From Candidatus Nitrosymbiomonas sp. (GTDB lineage Bacteria > Sysuimicrobiota > Sysuimicrobiia > Sysuimicrobiales > Humicultoraceae), in NCBI GenBank assembly GCA_020724185.1, contig DYHL01000079.1:1-6906 (forward strand): DNA of 6,906 nucleotides. The letters run 5' to 3'. The notes under the pieces are model-generated. The model saw nothing but the letters and a program-made list of their open reading frames with translations. It was not told the origin of the DNA and made no database searches. Position 1 is the stretch's first letter, and each line of letters opens with the position of its first letter. The position numbers and the translations under genes are program-made. Shown piece after piece: positions 5,204 through 6,906 of this stretch.

Positions 5204-6906
5204 CTATTTACCTCCCTGGGGCGGAGGCAGCACCAACAAGACGTCGCCGACCGGGCGCTCCCCGGTCTCGTCCGACGGCAGGTTGATCACCACTCCCCGC
5301 ACCACCAATGTGGTAGAGCCGCCGCCGTCCAGGTTCAGGGCGTCGGTTACGCCAAGCCGCCGGAGCGTGCCTGCCAGCTCGGCCAGGGTCATGCCGAGGC
5401 TGTGATACGGCTGGCGCCCTCCGAGCACCACAAGGACGATCCGGCCGTCTTCGAGACGGCCGATGGCGGTGCGGGGGTGGCGCCGGTTGACAAACGACGG
5501 GCGAAACCCCTCGCCGCCCACGAACTGGCCGCCAGCCAGAAGCCGCGGTCCGCCGCCTGCCACGTGCCGGACGCCCTCCCACCGCGGGTCGCCGGAGATC
5601 GGCACCAACCGCGCACGGAGCGAGACCCGATCACCCGGCTTGAACGCGGCCAGCAATGAAGCCCGGCCGCGGGCGTGTCCCGAGAGCACGTAGCCGCCTG
5701 GCGGAATCGGGGTGTTGCCGCGCCCATCCGTCACCTGCTGTACCACGTCCCCGGTCACAACCACCTCGGCGCCGAGGGCGCTGGTGCGCGTGGTGGCGCC
5801 GTGCGCCGGGCGGTACAGGATGATCTCGCCTGCGCCGCGATCGCGGTTGACGCCGTCTATCGTAACGGTGTCGCCATTGGTGGAAGCGACGGCGTCGAGC
5901 CGGAGCAGGTCGAAGAGCAACTGGCCGTCGTTGGTTATTCCAACGCAGCTCCTGCCCGTCAGCGGCTCGCTGATCACCTCGCCCTCAACGACCAGGCACC
6001 CCAGCGGGTCTCCCGACGCCATGAAGAACCCGCCGTTGATGGCGGCAATCGCGCCAGCGCGGCGCGCGGCCTCACTTGTCCGGCCACGGCCTATGACCGG
6101 CCCCGAGGCAAGCGCCGGTCGCAACCGCGCGCCGCCAGCCGGTTCGATCAGCACCACCCCGCTCCAGAACGGTCCGGCCAGCGCCTCGTAATCGGGCACG
6201 GTCAGGATGATCCAGGTAGGCAGTCCCTCGGCGGCGAGACGCTGCTGCAGGCCGACCGCCTCATCGCGCGTGGCGTAGTTACCCACGCGAACTTTGAAGA
6301 ACTCATCAACCGCATCCACGAAGGCCGGATGGCCCCGCGCCCGCATCGCATCGGCCAGTCGGCGCGCCCGCTCTTCGTCCTGGAACGCGCCGATCTGCAC
6401 CCGCCAGACCGGCGGTGTCCGAAGCGCGCCCCGCTTTTCCAGGATGAGCGTCACGCCAGCTTCCAGCGCGACCGAGAAGGTCAGCGACATGCCCTGCTCC
6501 ACGCCCTGCAAGTATGCCCACACCAGACTGGCCGCTTCGGCGCGCGTGAGCGGATCGCCGGGACGCACGCGCTCCGATGGCGGTTCGCGCAGCACGGGCG
6601 GCGTGCTCAGCGCGGCGACGGCGATCGCGCCGCGCACTGTCGGCGTCAGCCCGTTGAGGTCGGCAAACGGCAGTGCGGCGTTGACCATGTACGCGGATTC
6701 GAACGTGTGCCCCAACGCGCGCACAAGCCAGATGAACGCATCGCCGCGCACCAGCGGCGAGTTCGGGCGGAACAGGCCGCCCGCGGTGAGGATGCCGTAG
6801 GCCACCGCGGACTCAACGGCAGACGCCAGTTCGCGCGCGAGGGGTAGATCTGCAAACGACGGCGGGTCGGACCGCACCTGCGGCAATCCGCGCGCTGTCA
6901 CTAGCC
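5204..6906 (-). CDS. SLH-SPOR-phosphodiester glycosidase (NAGPA domain) surface protein, 5' end probably cut by window edge
   Basis: A multidomain envelope protein. Numbering from the last in-frame GTG (6901), residues 15-64 and 78-132 are two SLH repeats: FADLP...FRPNSPLVRGDAFIWLVRAL, then PFADL...VRPGDPLTRAEAASLVWAY. SLH domains attach proteins to secondary wall polymers. Residues about 165-231 are a SPOR domain (VWRVQIGAF, FFKVRVGNYATRDEA), a fold that binds peptidoglycan glycan strands. Residues about 245-560 are a phosphodiester glycosidase (NAGPA, PF09992-type) domain with AAINGGFF at 286-293, RTAIG at 477-481 and LNLDGGGSTT at 522-531, ending in ERPVGDVLLV. This domain family removes sugars linked through a phosphodiester bond, as in the human enzyme that uncovers mannose 6-phosphate. 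The GTG at 6901 gives no signal peptide, and the frame stays open to the edge, so the real start and export signal should lie to the right. The domain calls are clear; the natural substrate is unknown. The gene is followed without a gap by the deacylase gene. Confidence 0.88.
   Translation of the reverse strand, partial: LVTARGLPQVRSDPPSFADLPLARELASAVESAVAYGILTAGGLFRPNSPLVRGDAFIWLVRALGHTFESAYMVNAALPFADLNGLTPTVRGAIAVAALSTPPVLREPPSERVRPGDPLTRAEAASLVWAYLQGVEQGMSLTFSVALEAGVTLILEKRGALRTPPVWRVQIGAFQDEERARRLADAMRARGHPAFVDAVDEFFKVRVGNYATRDEAVGLQQRLAAEGLPTWIILTVPDYEALAGPFWSGVVLIEPAGGARLRPALASGPVIGRGRTSEAARRAGAIAAINGGFFMASGDPLGCLVVEGEVISEPLTGRSCVGITNDGQLLFDLLRLDAVASTNGDTVTIDGVNRDRGAGEIILYRPAHGATTRTSALGAEVVVTGDVVQQVTDGRGNTPIPPGGYVLSGHARGRASLLAAFKPGDRVSLRARLVPISGDPRWEGVRHVAGGGPRLLAGGQFVGGEGFRPSFVNRRHPRTAIGRLEDGRIVLVVLGGRQPYHSLGMTLAELAGTLRRLGVTDALNLDGGGSTTLVVRGVVINLPSDETGERPVGDVLLVLPPPQGGK
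5210..5216 (-). promoter_or_regulatory. Ribosome binding site for the deacylase gene
   Basis: On the - strand GGGAGGT stands 6 nt before the ATG at 5203. It lies inside the last codons (Gly-Gly) of the upstream glycosidase gene, whose TAG touches the ATG. This is the strongest Shine-Dalgarno match in the window. It fixes the deacylase start and indicates that both genes share a transcript. Confidence 0.8.

Noticed and set aside
5675..6847. A 390-codon open frame on the + strand opposite the SLH-SPOR-glycosidase gene.
   Set aside because: It lies antisense to a gene with three recognisable domains. Its translation is rich in Arg, Ala, His and Gln with no recognisable motif, as expected for a shadow frame in GC-rich DNA.

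Overview
The window is GC-rich DNA (roughly two thirds G+C by eye) packed with five protein-coding genes and almost no intergenic sequence. Three genes read rightward (1-3606) and two read leftward (3599-6906). The two groups converge and overlap by 8 bp. The genes at both window edges are cut by the edge. I saw no tRNA, rRNA, CRISPR array, insertion sequence, riboswitch or clear terminator.

Left block, + strand: a coxD-coxE-coxF type accessory cluster for a molybdenum hydroxylase, most likely an aerobic (Mo-Cu) CO dehydrogenase or a relative in the xanthine-oxidase family. It holds a MoxR-type AAA+ ATPase lacking its N-terminus (CoxD), a VWA-domain partner with a complete MIDAS metal site (CoxE), and a two-part protein joining an XdhC/CoxF chaperone to a MocA-like molybdopterin cytidylyltransferase. 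Neighbouring genes overlap by 55 bp and 4 bp, so this looks like one translationally coupled operon. The fused protein would make the cytosine-dinucleotide form of the molybdenum cofactor and protect or deliver it. The CoxD/CoxE motor pair would mature the active site. The enzyme's structural subunits (CoxM/S/L type) are not in the window and would be expected just to the left.

Right block, - strand: a surface protein with two SLH repeats, a SPOR peptidoglycan-binding domain and a C-terminal phosphodiester glycosidase (NAGPA) domain, followed with zero spacing (TAG then ATG) by an N-acyl-D-amino-acid deacylase with its metal ligands intact. The pairing suggests work on cell-wall glycans and D-amino-acid derivatives, but that link is inferred from position only.

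Organism: the SLH domains point to a lineage that anchors surface proteins through SLH-binding wall polymers (Bacillota, Armatimonadota, Deinococcota and related candidate phyla). High GC combined with conspicuous ATA and AGG codons and cox genes would fit a GC-rich, possibly thermophilic or soil/sediment Armatimonadota-like or related uncultured bacterium. This placement is a guess that the window alone cannot settle.
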